64,000 bases of DNA, from positions 62,001 to 126,000 of the forward strand of contig DAOPYN010000003.1 in NCBI GenBank assembly GCA_035352895.1, in the 5' to 3' direction. Each line of letters begins with the position of its first letter. The stretch's first letter is position 1. Both the position numbers and the translations under genes were made by a program. The stretch comes from UBA5070 sp035352895 (GTDB taxonomy: Bacteria > Fibrobacterota > Fibrobacteria > UBA5070). Under the pieces are notes generated by a model that worked only from the letters and a program-made list of their open reading frames with translations, did not search any database and was not told the origin of the DNA. Of this stretch, positions 52,825-60,804 are shown one piece after another.

Positions 52825-53541
52825 TCAGCGTCCGGATGGATCACAAGGCCAGATCCCGGCCAGATCCCGCAAATCCGGCGCACGCACCAGGGCGGGAAGC
52901 CCTTCTGTTTCGTGCGGCTGACCGTAGCCCGTCGTCAGGAGGACCGCATCCACTCCGCTGTCCCGTGCCACCAGGAGGTCGGCCGGTCCGTCGCCGATCA
53001 TCAGGGTCCGTTCCGGCGGAACACCCGCCCAGCGCATCAATTCGCGCAAGCCGCCGGTTTGCGGCTTCTTCCCAAGCGAGGTGTCGCCACCGATCGCCCG
53101 GGCGATCCAGCGATCCATCCCCAGATGCCGCACCAATCGATCCGTGGGAGCCTGGGGCTTGTTGGTGAGGATCGCCTGGAGCCGTCCCGGCACCTCCGCC
53201 GCTCGGGCCTCCACGAATTCCCGTGCCCCGGGGAGCCAGCACGACGATTCGCAGCAGACCTCCAGGTAGGCGATCCGAAACGCTTCCAGGACGGCGTCCA
53301 ACTCGGACTCGTCGCACCCCGCGGGCAGGAGCCTCTGCACCAGGGATCGGGCTCCATCCCCGATCGACGCCTTCACCCTGGGAAGCTCCACCCGTCCATG
53401 ACCTCTTCCCTGGAAGGCGACATCGATGGCGCGTGCCAGGTCCTCCAGGGTTTCCAGCAAGGTGCCGTCGAGATCGTAGACCAGGAGCCCATAATGGTTT
53501 CCGAGCTTCCGCACGGAGTGCGGCGATGTTAGGTTGGACAT
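52825..53541 (-). CDS. gph: HAD-family phosphatase (phosphoglycolate phosphatase-like)
   Basis: A 238-residue HAD hydrolase with all four motifs: VYDLDGTLLETLEDL (nucleophile Asp), LTNKPQAP (Thr), GKKPQ (Lys) and MIGDGPADLLVA (Asp pair), plus an alpha-helical cap (about 30-95). It fits the Gph subfamily, but specificity is not provable from sequence. TACCTT ends nine bases before ATG. The start codon is one base away from that of the divergent DUF2334 gene. Confidence 0.85.
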   Translation of the reverse strand: MSNLTSPHSVRKLGNHYGLLVYDLDGTLLETLEDLARAIDVAFQGRGHGRVELPRVKASIGDGARSLVQRLLPAGCDESELDAVLEAFRIAYLEVCCESSCWLPGAREFVEARAAEVPGRLQAILTNKPQAPTDRLVRHLGMDRWIARAIGGDTSLGKKPQTGGLRELMRWAGVPPERTLMIGDGPADLLVARDSGVDAVLLTTGYGQPHETEGLPALVRAPDLRDLAGIWPCDPSGR

Positions 53542-53556
53542 TATGGAGGAAAGGTA
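53530..53556. promoter_or_regulatory. Interlocked divergent leaderless promoters
   Basis: Plus strand: TAGGTT (53530-53535), seven bases, ATG 53543. Minus strand: TACCTT (53556-53551), nine bases, ATG 53541. Each -10 lies inside the coding sequence of the opposite gene and only one base separates the two start codons. Confidence 0.65.
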
Positions 53557-54199
53557 CGCGACAAACAAGGTCAGGATCCGGCTTCACGACGTATCCCCCC
53601 TGACCTGGGACGCCTGCTTGGAATGGATCGAACTTTGCGCCAGCCTGGGCCTTCCTCCCATCGACCTGTTCGTCATCCCACGCCACGAAGGCGGCCCCGC
53701 CTCCAGGGGAGCCGGTCTTCCCGAGGATTTCGTCCGCAGGCTCCGCGAGCTGCACGGCAAGGGCCATCCCCTTTGGATCCATGGATGGACCCACCGAGGC
53801 GAGGATTCCGAGCGCGAATTCCTCGGGATGGAGGCCGTGGAGGCCGCCGACCGCGCGCGCAGGGCCCTTCTGGACTGGCGGCAAGCCAAGCTTCCCGAAC
53901 CCACCGGATTCTGTCCACCTTGTTGGATCTTCCCCATGGCCGCCCTGCCGTCCGTGTTCCAGATGGGCTACAAGGTGGTGGATCTGCGGTTCGGAGAGGC
54001 CACACCGGGTCGCATGCTCCGGTCGGCGGCCATTTCCACCTGGGGCGGGAATGGATTGTGGGCCCGGACCTGGAACCGCACGCTGCCTCTGCAGAAGAGG
54101 CTCCTGGGCCCGGTCCCCACCCGGATCGCCCTCCACCCCCAGGATCTGCAGGGGCGTGGCCGCCGCTCCATGGAGAAGGTGCTCGCCTCCCTGATCTGA
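53543..54199 (+). CDS. DUF2334 polysaccharide-deacetylase-like protein
   Basis: A 218-residue protein of the NodB-like deacetylase superfamily: RLHDVSPLTW (metal-binding His-Asp), LFVIPRHEG, HPLWIHGWTHRGED (His-x3-His) and TGFCPPCWIF with RIALHPQDL at the end. It has no signal peptide, so it acts in the cytoplasm if active. Substrate unknown. ATG 53543 is preferred over the TTG at 53534 because of the TAGGTT spacing; a start at TTG would overlap the divergent gene. Confidence 0.82.
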   Translation: MEERYATNKVRIRLHDVSPLTWDACLEWIELCASLGLPPIDLFVIPRHEGGPASRGAGLPEDFVRRLRELHGKGHPLWIHGWTHRGEDSEREFLGMEAVEAADRARRALLDWRQAKLPEPTGFCPPCWIFPMAALPSVFQMGYKVVDLRFGEATPGRMLRSAAISTWGGNGLWARTWNRTLPLQKRLLGPVPTRIALHPQDLQGRGRRSMEKVLASLI

Positions 54200-54243
54200 A
54201 CCGGAGCGATCCACCCGGGCGCGAGGAACCTACCTTGGCGGCC

Positions 54244-55659
54244 ATGAACGTTCCTTCCGACCTCCTGCCCATGCTGCGTGAACTGGTTCCCCAACCCGTC
54301 GAGGTCGTCGGCGGCGGCGTGGAAGGGCAATCCACCATCCGCTTCCTCCTCGATGCCGGCTACGAGCGGATCACCCTGCGCGACAAGAACCCCCAGGTGG
54401 TCGTTCCCGACGGGGTGTCCAGCCGGACGGGAGACTCCTACCTGGAAGGGATGGACCCCAAGGGCACGCTGGTGCGCTCGGCAGGCATCCGGCCGGACAG
54501 CGCCGCCTTCGAGAAGTTCCGCGCCGAAGGCGGACGAGTCCTGTCGCAACTGCACATCTACCTGGCCCTGGCCCAGGGCGTGAAAGGCCAGCGGGTGGCG
54601 GGAATCACGGGCACCTTCGGCAAGGGCACCATCACCACCCTGATCTCCCGCATGCTGGACAAGGCGGGGATCAGACACGCCGTGGGAGGGAACATCGGCA
54701 CGGCGATGCTGGACCTCCTGGCCACGCCCGACATTCCCGGCGTCGCGCTCCTGGAACTTTCCTCCTTCCAGCTCTTCGACCTGGGCGCCCCTCCCGGCTT
54801 CACCGCCCTGGATCGCCTGGCCTTCGTGCCGCGGGTGGGAGTGGCCAACCGTGTCACCATCGAACACCTGGACTGGCACAAGGACCAGGTCGAGTACTGG
54901 GAGGCCAAGGCGAGACTGTGCGAGGAACAGGGCGAGAACGACCACGCCATCTTCCTTTCCCAGGATCCGGGCTCGGTGTTCGTGGGGATGGCGGGATCCG
55001 GAATCGAGCACCCCATCGGTCCCCGTGGACAATTCCAGCCGGAATCCGACAAGGTCCTGGACGAGGACGGAAACGTGGTCCTGCGCCGCGAGGACATGCG
55101 GGTTCCCGGCGCCTTCCAGCTGTCGAACGCGGCGGTGGCCTGGGCGGCGGCCAAGGCTCTTGGAGCCGACGATGTTTCCTGCAGAAGCGCCGCGCAGGAA
55201 TTCGAAGGCCTCCCCCACCGCCTGCAGTTCTGCGGCGAACACGCGGGCGTGCGCTACTACAACGACTCCTACGCCACCCGTCCGGAAGCCACGCTCGCGG
55301 CGGTCGAGGCCCTTTCCGGTTCGGATCTGGCCCTGATCCTGGGTGGATCCGACAAGGGCATCGACTTTTCCGAACTGGCAGCGGGGCTTCGCTCCTGGAC
55401 CCACCTGCGCCACGTCTGCCTGATCGGCGCCACCGCCGGCCGACTGCGCGAGGCGCTGCAAACCGCCGGCCCCACGCCCTTCCCGCTGGTGGACCACCCC
55501 CACCTTCCCGAGGCATTCGCCGACGCGCGTGCGGCCGTTGCGAAAGGCGGGGCGGTCCTCTTGTCCCCGGCCTGCGCCAGCTTCGGCTTGTTCAAGAACT
55601 ACAAGCAGCGCGGCGAAGCGTTCCTAGGCTTGGTGCGGGAATTGTCGCTTCCGTCCTGA
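54244..55659 (+). CDS. murD: UDP-MurNAc-L-alanine:D-glutamate ligase
   Basis: MurD adds D-glutamate to the peptidoglycan precursor. The 471-residue protein has the N-terminal UDP-binding fold (VVGGGVEGQSTIRFLLDAG), the ATP loop GITGTFGKGT (Lys127), VGGNIGTAML, LELSSFQL, HLDWHKDQVEYWEAK, and late NDSYATRPEAT, GGSDKG and LLSPACASFG (the MurD signature SPxxASfDqF with Asp changed to Gly). The usual GTNGKST loop is altered. No mur cluster is adjacent. TACCTT ends seven bases before ATG. Confidence 0.9.
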   Translation: MNVPSDLLPMLRELVPQPVEVVGGGVEGQSTIRFLLDAGYERITLRDKNPQVVVPDGVSSRTGDSYLEGMDPKGTLVRSAGIRPDSAAFEKFRAEGGRVLSQLHIYLALAQGVKGQRVAGITGTFGKGTITTLISRMLDKAGIRHAVGGNIGTAMLDLLATPDIPGVALLELSSFQLFDLGAPPGFTALDRLAFVPRVGVANRVTIEHLDWHKDQVEYWEAKARLCEEQGENDHAIFLSQDPGSVFVGMAGSGIEHPIGPRGQFQPESDKVLDEDGNVVLRREDMRVPGAFQLSNAAVAWAAAKALGADDVSCRSAAQEFEGLPHRLQFCGEHAGVRYYNDSYATRPEATLAAVEALSGSDLALILGGSDKGIDFSELAAGLRSWTHLRHVCLIGATAGRLREALQTAGPTPFPLVDHPHLPEAFADARAAVAKGGAVLLSPACASFGLFKNYKQRGEAFLGLVRELSLPS

Positions 55660-55686
55660 TATCCATGCATTTCCGCCACCGCCGGC

Positions 55687-56199
55687 TCAAGCGATCCGGC
55701 GGGCCTCGCGGGCGAGTTCGGAAAGACGCCCCAACTCCAGCAGATGCTGGGCATCGTGGGCCAGGAGTCCCTTGGAGATCTGGCTGATCGTCTGCGGACC
55801 CCGCTGGGGATGGAGGAACACCTGCTCCCACTGGGCCTCGGTGAGGTAGGAGAACACGTTGAGATTCCCTCTTCGCAACAGGCAGAAGGTTTCCAGGAGA
55901 TCCTCCGGCGTCCGCTCCTGGCAGGCTTGGGATTCCACCCAGGCCTCGGCGTCGAAGGATTCGAGTCGGCGTCCGGGTTCGGCCAGGGCGGAACGGATCC
56001 GCACGGAGTACACGAGTTCGACATCCACCAGATGGGCGAGATGCCCCATGCAATTCCATGCCCCGGGATCCGGCCTCCAAAGGCGTTCCCAGTTGGACAG
56101 ATCCTCAAACAATTCCGCCAGACGGTCCCCTGCGCGGGAGAGCTCCGACAAGGTTCCCCGGACTCGCTCCACGGCTGGAATCGCATACCAGAGGGTCAT
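55687..56199 (-). CDS. DinB-like metal-binding four-helix protein
   Basis: A 170-residue protein with four helices and the DinB/YfiT His set: NCMGHLAHLVDVE (first His region) and LLAHDAQHLLEL (paired His). DinB-superfamily proteins are often thiol transferases or stress proteins; activity is not assignable. TACATT ends six bases before ATG. Convergent with murD (27 bases between stops). Confidence 0.78.
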   Translation of the reverse strand: MTLWYAIPAVERVRGTLSELSRAGDRLAELFEDLSNWERLWRPDPGAWNCMGHLAHLVDVELVYSVRIRSALAEPGRRLESFDAEAWVESQACQERTPEDLLETFCLLRRGNLNVFSYLTEAQWEQVFLHPQRGPQTISQISKGLLAHDAQHLLELGRLSELAREARRIA

Positions 56200-56269
56200 G
56201 CGGCGAATGTAGTCATGGTGGCTCGCTACCGGAGTGGGGATGCGAAGGAAAACCGCTCCCCGAAGCGTT

Positions 56270-56962
56270 TCACCCTTCGCGATCCGGCTCCAGGCGATCG
56301 CTCTTGGATGCCGCCACCGCCAACCGGTCGCAGCGTTCGTTGCGGGCGTTCCCCGCGTGGCCCTCCACCCAGCGGAACCGCACGCTCTTTCCGGCCATGG
56401 CCTCGCTCAGAAGCACCCACAGGTCGACGTTCTTGACCTCGCCTCCATCGGCCTTGCGCCAACCCCGCTTGCGCCACCCGTCCACCCAGCGCTTTTCGAT
56501 GGCGTCCACCACGTAGCGCGAGTCCGTGTGCAGGATCGCCTGCGCCCCCTTGGGCACCCTCGAGAGGGCTTCGATGGCCCCTCGCAGTTCCATGCGATTG
56601 TTGGTGGTGGTCTTGAACCCCTTGGACCACTCCTCCACTCCCTGGGGTCCTTCCACGACCACCCCGAACCCACCGGGGCCGGGATTGCCGGAACAGGCGC
56701 CGTCCGCCCACAGCATCCACACTCCCGATCCTCCCGAAGGAGCCGCCCCCGTCGCGGACGCCGCCTTGGCGGGCTTGGGTGCCGGCGGTGGCGCCGAGGC
56801 GGGAAGGGAGAACAGATCCGTCTGGGAAGGGGCGGCCTTGGGGCCGGGAAGGGATTTGTCCAGAAGGCGCAGGGCGGCTTCCGCGACGGGCAGGCCCAGA
56901 AGCTCGGCGTGGGCTTGGAGGCGATCCTGCAAGGGCTTTGGGAGATCCAGGTACAGACTCAT
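56270..56962 (-). CDS. rnhA: Ribonuclease HI with N-terminal extension
   Basis: RNase HI cuts the RNA strand of RNA-DNA hybrids. The catalytic domain (about 80-222) has all four acidic residues: MLWADGACSGNPGPGG (Asp), NNRMELRGAIEAL (Glu), LHTDSRYVVDAI (Asp) and NERCDRLA (Asp), plus WVEGHAGNA. About 75 extra residues precede it: a helix-rich start LPKPLQDRLQAHAELLGLPVAEAALRLLDKSL-type segment that recalls ribbon-helix-helix proteins, then a Pro/Ala linker. TAGCTT ends ten bases before ATG 56962. Divergent from dnaN. Confidence 0.92.
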   Translation of the reverse strand: MSLYLDLPKPLQDRLQAHAELLGLPVAEAALRLLDKSLPGPKAAPSQTDLFSLPASAPPPAPKPAKAASATGAAPSGGSGVWMLWADGACSGNPGPGGFGVVVEGPQGVEEWSKGFKTTTNNRMELRGAIEALSRVPKGAQAILHTDSRYVVDAIEKRWVDGWRKRGWRKADGGEVKNVDLWVLLSEAMAGKSVRFRWVEGHAGNARNERCDRLAVAASKSDRLEPDREG

Positions 56963-57058
56963 GGGACCAGGCAAGCTAGGAAGAGTTCGCTCCCGGCGAG
57001 GATCCGTCGGGTGCGAGGATGAACAACTTCCCCGCGAATGTCTACTATTCGAACCACC

Positions 57059-58168
57059 ATGCAGTTCACCGTCGCCAAATCGGCCTTGCTCGAGGCGCTG
57101 CAGATCTGCGCCAGCGCAGTGCCCGGAAAGAGCACCCTTCCCATCCTGCAGAACTTCCTCCTTTCGGCCGCCGAAGGAGAGCTCCGCATCACCGCCACCG
57201 ATCTGGACCTGGGCGTTCGGATCGCCATCGCCGTGGATCTGCGGCAGAGTGGCGAGCTGGTGGTGCCGGCCCGTTCGCTCCTGGACGTGGTTCGCGAGCT
57301 CCCCGACCTCCCGGTGGAATTCTCGGTCAAGGACTTCCATCTGCAGGTCCGCTCCGAAGGCGGCTTCCAATGCCGCTTGGCAGGCGTGGACGGTTCGGAA
57401 TTCCCGGCCTTGCCCCAGCTGGAGGACAACGACGGTTTCACGGTGACCTCCGGCACGCTGCGCAGACTTTCCGAACGCACGCTGTTCGCCGTGAGCACCG
57501 ACCAGACCCGGCTTGCCCTCAACGGCATCCTGTGGGAGCCCTCGCAGGGACGCACCTCCATGGTGGCCACCGACGGACATCGTCTGGGCCACGCCTGGAC
57601 CACCACGGACAACCAGAATCTGTCGCACGGCGTGATCGTGCCACCCAAGGCCATCGGCCAGGTGCTGAAGGTCGCCGTGGGCGAAGACGCCCAGGTGGAC
57701 GTCCATCTCGCCGACAATTCCGCCCGATTCCGCTGCGGAGTGGTCGAGGTGTTCACCAAGCTGATCGAGGGGCCCTACCCCAACTTCAGCCAGGTGATCC
57801 CCAAGACGTCCAGCCGCATCGCCACCGTGCACCGCGAGGACCTGGCCGCCATCGTGCGCCGCGTGGCCACCCTGGCCAACCGCAACACCCGCCAGATCCG
57901 CCTGTCGTTCTCTCCCGGCCGTCTGGAGGTCAGCACCCAGAACCTGGACCTGGGCGGCGAAGGGCGCGACTCCCTGCCCATCGAGTACCAGGGCGAGGGT
58001 TTCGACATCGGCTTCAACGCCGGGTACCTGTCGGAGATCCTCAAGCTCATCGACACTCCCCAGGTGCGCATGAAGATGAACCAGCCCACCCAGGCTTGCG
58101 TCCTGGAACCGGCCGTGGACGCGCCGGACGCGCTGTTCATCCTGATGCCCCTGCGTCTGTCCGACTGA
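57059..58168 (+). CDS. dnaN: DNA polymerase III beta sliding clamp
   Basis: DnaN forms the ring that holds the replicase on DNA. The 369 residues show three clamp folds (about 1-120, 125-245, 250-369), with FTVAKSALLEALQICASAVPGKSTLPIL, ATDLDLGVR, ATDGHRLG and the C-terminal FILMPLRL partner-binding end. TACTAT ends ten bases before ATG 57059; an ATG 21 bases upstream is in frame but adds residues absent from the family. dnaA is not adjacent, but recF and dciA follow. Confidence 0.96.
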   Translation: MQFTVAKSALLEALQICASAVPGKSTLPILQNFLLSAAEGELRITATDLDLGVRIAIAVDLRQSGELVVPARSLLDVVRELPDLPVEFSVKDFHLQVRSEGGFQCRLAGVDGSEFPALPQLEDNDGFTVTSGTLRRLSERTLFAVSTDQTRLALNGILWEPSQGRTSMVATDGHRLGHAWTTTDNQNLSHGVIVPPKAIGQVLKVAVGEDAQVDVHLADNSARFRCGVVEVFTKLIEGPYPNFSQVIPKTSSRIATVHREDLAAIVRRVATLANRNTRQIRLSFSPGRLEVSTQNLDLGGEGRDSLPIEYQGEGFDIGFNAGYLSEILKLIDTPQVRMKMNQPTQACVLEPAVDAPDALFILMPLRLSD

Positions 58169-58203
58169 GATCGCGAGGAAAGCCATCCAAGCGGCGAATA
58201 ACC

Positions 58204-58330
58204 ACCGCTCGTCCTGAGGAGCGTAGCGTCTCGAAGGGCGGGCGGTGCAGGAAAATCCACAGAATGTTGTTTCCAGCTTGACGCCGCTGTCCATCGAGAC
58301 AGGGCTGCGCCCTTCCTCAGGACGAGCGGT
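58204..58330. repeat. REP/BIME-like inverted repeat pair between dnaN and recF
   Basis: ACCGCTCGTCCTGAGGA (58204-58220) recurs inverted, with 17 of 17 bases complementary, at 58314-58330. Each arm continues into a small hairpin: AGGAGCGTAGCGTCT in the left, GGGCTGCGCCC in the right, followed by TCTCGAAGG/TCTCGATGG-like ends. The core matches the widespread 'CGTCCTGAGGA...TCTCGAAGG' family of intergenic palindromes seen in many genomes. Confidence 0.8.
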
Positions 58331-58390
58331 TTGCCATCGTGCCTTCATTCTCCCAGAGGCCGAGTCGCCTGCTCCAGAAGGCATGAGACC

Positions 58391-59497
58391 ATGCGCGTCC
58401 GTCGACTCCAACTGACCGATTTCCGATCCTGGCGCGAGGTCCAGCTGGAGGCCCACTCCGGTGCCAATCTCCTTATGGGGCCCAACGGTTCCGGCAAGAG
58501 CAATCTGCTGGAAGCCCTCCACGTGTGCGCGCTGGGCTTTTCTCCACGGTCTCGCTCCGAACGCGATCTGGTGCGGTGGGGAGCGGAGCGATTCGTGACC
58601 CGGCTCCAGGCCTCGCGCGGCGAGACTCCGCTGGAGCTGGCCGCATCGTGCGACTTGGCGGGACGGAAGGAAACCCGGGTGGACGGGGTTCCCGGCCGGC
58701 TGTTCTCCCGGCTGGTGGGCCACCTTTCGGTGGTGGGGCTCTACCCGGAAGATCTCCAATTCGTGCGGGGTGGACCGGAACTGCGTCGATCGTACCTGGA
58801 CGCGCTGAGCTGCCAGTTGGACCCGGGTCTGGTGGAACCCTTGCGCGAGTACGCCCGGGTGGTCAAGCAGCGCAACGCCTGCCTCAAGGAGGGGGACCAA
58901 CGCGACGCCCAGCTTCTGGAGGTCTTGGACCACCAGATGATCGAAAAGGCCATTCCCCTCCTGGAAGCACGGATGGATCTGGTGGAGCGCCTGGTGGAAC
59001 CCGTCGCGAGGTTGCATGGGAGCCTCTCCGGCCAGTCGGAATCGGTGGACCTGTTCTACCGCGGAAGCTACGGCACGGAGGATCTGCCCCGACGCGGAGC
59101 CCCTCTCCGGGAAAGGCTGGAATCGCGACGCCGCGCCCTGCGAAACGCGGAATCCGCCGCGCAGAGCACGCTGTTCGGGCCGCACCGCGACGAACTGACC
59201 ATCCTGCTGTCCGGAAGACCCGCCCGCGAGACCGCGTCGCAGGGCCAGACCCGCACCCTGGCCATCGCCCTGCGACTGGCTTCGGCGGAACTGCTGGCCC
59301 GGCATCCGGATCGGCCGCCGGTGCTGCTTCTGGACGATGTCTTCGCCGAACTGGACGGGCCACGCCGCGAACGGCTCGCCAAGCTCCTGCCGCGAGGCGG
59401 ACAGTCGTTCCTGTGCTCGCCGCACCGCGCGGACCTCCCCTTCGAAGTGGATCGCACCTTCCTGCTGGAGCCCGGCGGGCTCCGGGAGACCCGGTGA
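58391..59497 (+). CDS. recF: DNA replication and repair protein RecF
   Basis: RecF is an SMC-like ATPase that loads RecA at gaps. The 368 residues contain LTDFRSWREVQLEAHSGANLLMGPNGSGKSNLLEAL (Walker A, with the family's FRsw start), the signature region ASQGQTRTLAIALRLA and LLLDDVFAELDGPRRERL (Walker B with D-loop). ATG at 58391 starts directly at the first strand; the longer frame reaches into the repeat. The stop overlaps the dciA GTG by four bases. Confidence 0.95.
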   Translation: MRVRRLQLTDFRSWREVQLEAHSGANLLMGPNGSGKSNLLEALHVCALGFSPRSRSERDLVRWGAERFVTRLQASRGETPLELAASCDLAGRKETRVDGVPGRLFSRLVGHLSVVGLYPEDLQFVRGGPELRRSYLDALSCQLDPGLVEPLREYARVVKQRNACLKEGDQRDAQLLEVLDHQMIEKAIPLLEARMDLVERLVEPVARLHGSLSGQSESVDLFYRGSYGTEDLPRRGAPLRERLESRRRALRNAESAAQSTLFGPHRDELTILLSGRPARETASQGQTRTLAIALRLASAELLARHPDRPPVLLLDDVFAELDGPRRERLAKLLPRGGQSFLCSPHRADLPFEVDRTFLLEPGGLRETR

Positions 59498-59853
59498 ACA
59501 CCCCCGGACCCAACCGCTGGCTGGGCGGAAAGGAATTGGACAAATTCCGTCGCAAGGAACGCGCGCGCGAGGAGGCGGACGCCGAGCCCCTGAAGGATCT
59601 CCTGGGCAACTACCTGCAGCGATCTTCGCTGGGAAACGCGCTGCTGCCCGCGTCCCCCGCGTTCCAGAAGGCGTGGAACGAAGCGGCCGGCGCCCTGGCC
59701 AGCCGCTGCACCCCCTGCAAGTGGGAACGGGGCACGTTGTGGGTGGACGTTCCCGATCCGGGTTGGAAATTCGAGCTGCGGTGGAGGCTGGCGGAACTCG
59801 CCCAGGCCATGCGCGACCGCGGCATCGCGGTGCGTCAGATCCGCATCCGCTGA
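59494..59853 (+). CDS. dciA: DciA (DUF721) helicase-loader-type protein
   Basis: DciA-type proteins load the replicative helicase where DnaC is absent. This 119-residue protein has the DUF721 core AFQKAWNEAAGALASRCTP and GTLWVDVPDPGWKFELRWRLAEL, followed by VRQIRIR, the KH-like fold of the family. The basic N-terminus (about 1-35) is lengthened. GTG start in a GTGA overlap with recF, the usual neighbour. Confidence 0.85.
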   Translation: MNTPGPNRWLGGKELDKFRRKERAREEADAEPLKDLLGNYLQRSSLGNALLPASPAFQKAWNEAAGALASRCTPCKWERGTLWVDVPDPGWKFELRWRLAELAQAMRDRGIAVRQIRIR

Positions 59854-59860
59854 AGCGGCG

Positions 59861-60262
59861 TCAGTCCCAGTCCAGGGCGCCCTTGTGCCACAGGTACAGG
59901 TACACGGCTTCCAGCATCACCAGGAAGGCAAGCAGGATCCACAGCAGGTTCCAGCCACCGTCCAGAAAGCGGATGGCCCAAGGGTAGAGGAAGGCGACCT
60001 CGATATCGAAGGCCAGGAAGATCATGGCCACCAGGTAGAACTTCACGGAAAAGCGCTCGTCGGCGCTGCCAGCGGTGTTGGAGAGACCGCATTCGTACGC
60101 GTCCCCCTTGGCCTGGAAGGTCTTGCGCGACCGGTTGAGGAACCAGTTGACCCCAACCAGGAAAGACGGCACCAGGATTCCCAGGATGACCAGGACAGTG
60201 AGCGGGAAGACGACATCGAAGGTGGATGGTTGCATCATGGTGTCCGGAAAATTAGAACTCAT
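59861..60262 (-). CDS. nuoA: NADH-quinone oxidoreductase subunit A
   Basis: NuoA is a small membrane subunit of complex I at the quinone site. The 133 residues have three hydrophobic helices (about 16-38, 75-95, 103-122) and the loop YECGLSNTAGSADERFSVKFYLVAMIFLAFDIEVAFLYPW in family order: YECG, RFSVKFY, FDIE. ATG at 60262 lies in an ATGA overlap with rfbC; another ATG at 60238 is possible. nuoB and the rest are not adjacent, as the next gene is the convergent dciA. Confidence 0.92.
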   Translation of the reverse strand: MSSNFPDTMMQPSTFDVVFPLTVLVILGILVPSFLVGVNWFLNRSRKTFQAKGDAYECGLSNTAGSADERFSVKFYLVAMIFLAFDIEVAFLYPWAIRFLDGGWNLLWILLAFLVMLEAVYLYLWHKGALDWD

Positions 60263-60804
60263 GCGCCCAGGGAAGCGCGGTACTGGGCGAAACTCTGGTT
60301 GGATTGGTCGCGAGCCGACACGATGGCGTCCTGCAACGGCCAAGCCACGGCGATGTCCGGGTCGTTCCAGGCGATCCCGGATTCGGTGGCGGGATTGTAG
60401 ACCGCAGAGCACTTGTAGAGGACTTCCGCCTCCTGGGACAACACGCAGAACCCGTGGGCGAAGCCAACGGGGATGAACAGCTGGCGATGGCTCTCGGAAT
60501 CCAGTTCGATGCCCCACCACTTGCCGAAGGTGGCCGATCCCGGGCGGATGTCCACGGCCACGTCCCAGATCTTGCCGCGCCCGCAGCGCATCAGCTTGGC
60601 CTGTCCGGGAACGGTCTGGAAGTGCAGTCCCCGGAGCACCCCACGGGTGCTGAAACTGTGGTTGTCCTGCACGAAACCCACCTGGATCCCCGCGTCCTTG
60701 TAGCGAGCGGCGTTGTACGGTTCCAGGAAGAATCCACGTTCGTCGCGGAACACCTTGGGCTCGATCACCACCAGGCCTTCCAGGCCACCGGGCATCACGT
60801 TCAT
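60259..60804 (-). CDS. rfbC: dTDP-4-dehydrorhamnose 3,5-epimerase
   Basis: RfbC makes dTDP-4-keto-L-rhamnose before the RfbD step. The 181-residue cupin has PKVFRDERGFFLEPYN, VQDNHSFSTRGVLRGLHFQ (catalytic His), GKIWDVAVDIRPGSATFGKWWG and IPVGFAHGFCVLS. It lies between a PorV-like gene and nuoA, each junction a four-base ATGA overlap. Confidence 0.95.
   Translation of the reverse strand: MNVMPGGLEGLVVIEPKVFRDERGFFLEPYNAARYKDAGIQVGFVQDNHSFSTRGVLRGLHFQTVPGQAKLMRCGRGKIWDVAVDIRPGSATFGKWWGIELDSESHRQLFIPVGFAHGFCVLSQEAEVLYKCSAVYNPATESGIAWNDPDIAVAWPLQDAIVSARDQSNQSFAQYRASLGA

Noticed and set aside
58168..58391. Possible replication origin next to dnaN
   Set aside because: Only one weak DnaA-box-like match (AAATCCACA) is present, no cluster or AT-rich unwinding stretch, and dnaA is absent; the region is explained by the REP-like repeat.
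56270..59425. A 1051-codon minus-strand frame across dnaN and recF
   Set aside because: Only the last part, from 56962, is a real gene (rnhA); the rest is antisense to dnaN and recF.
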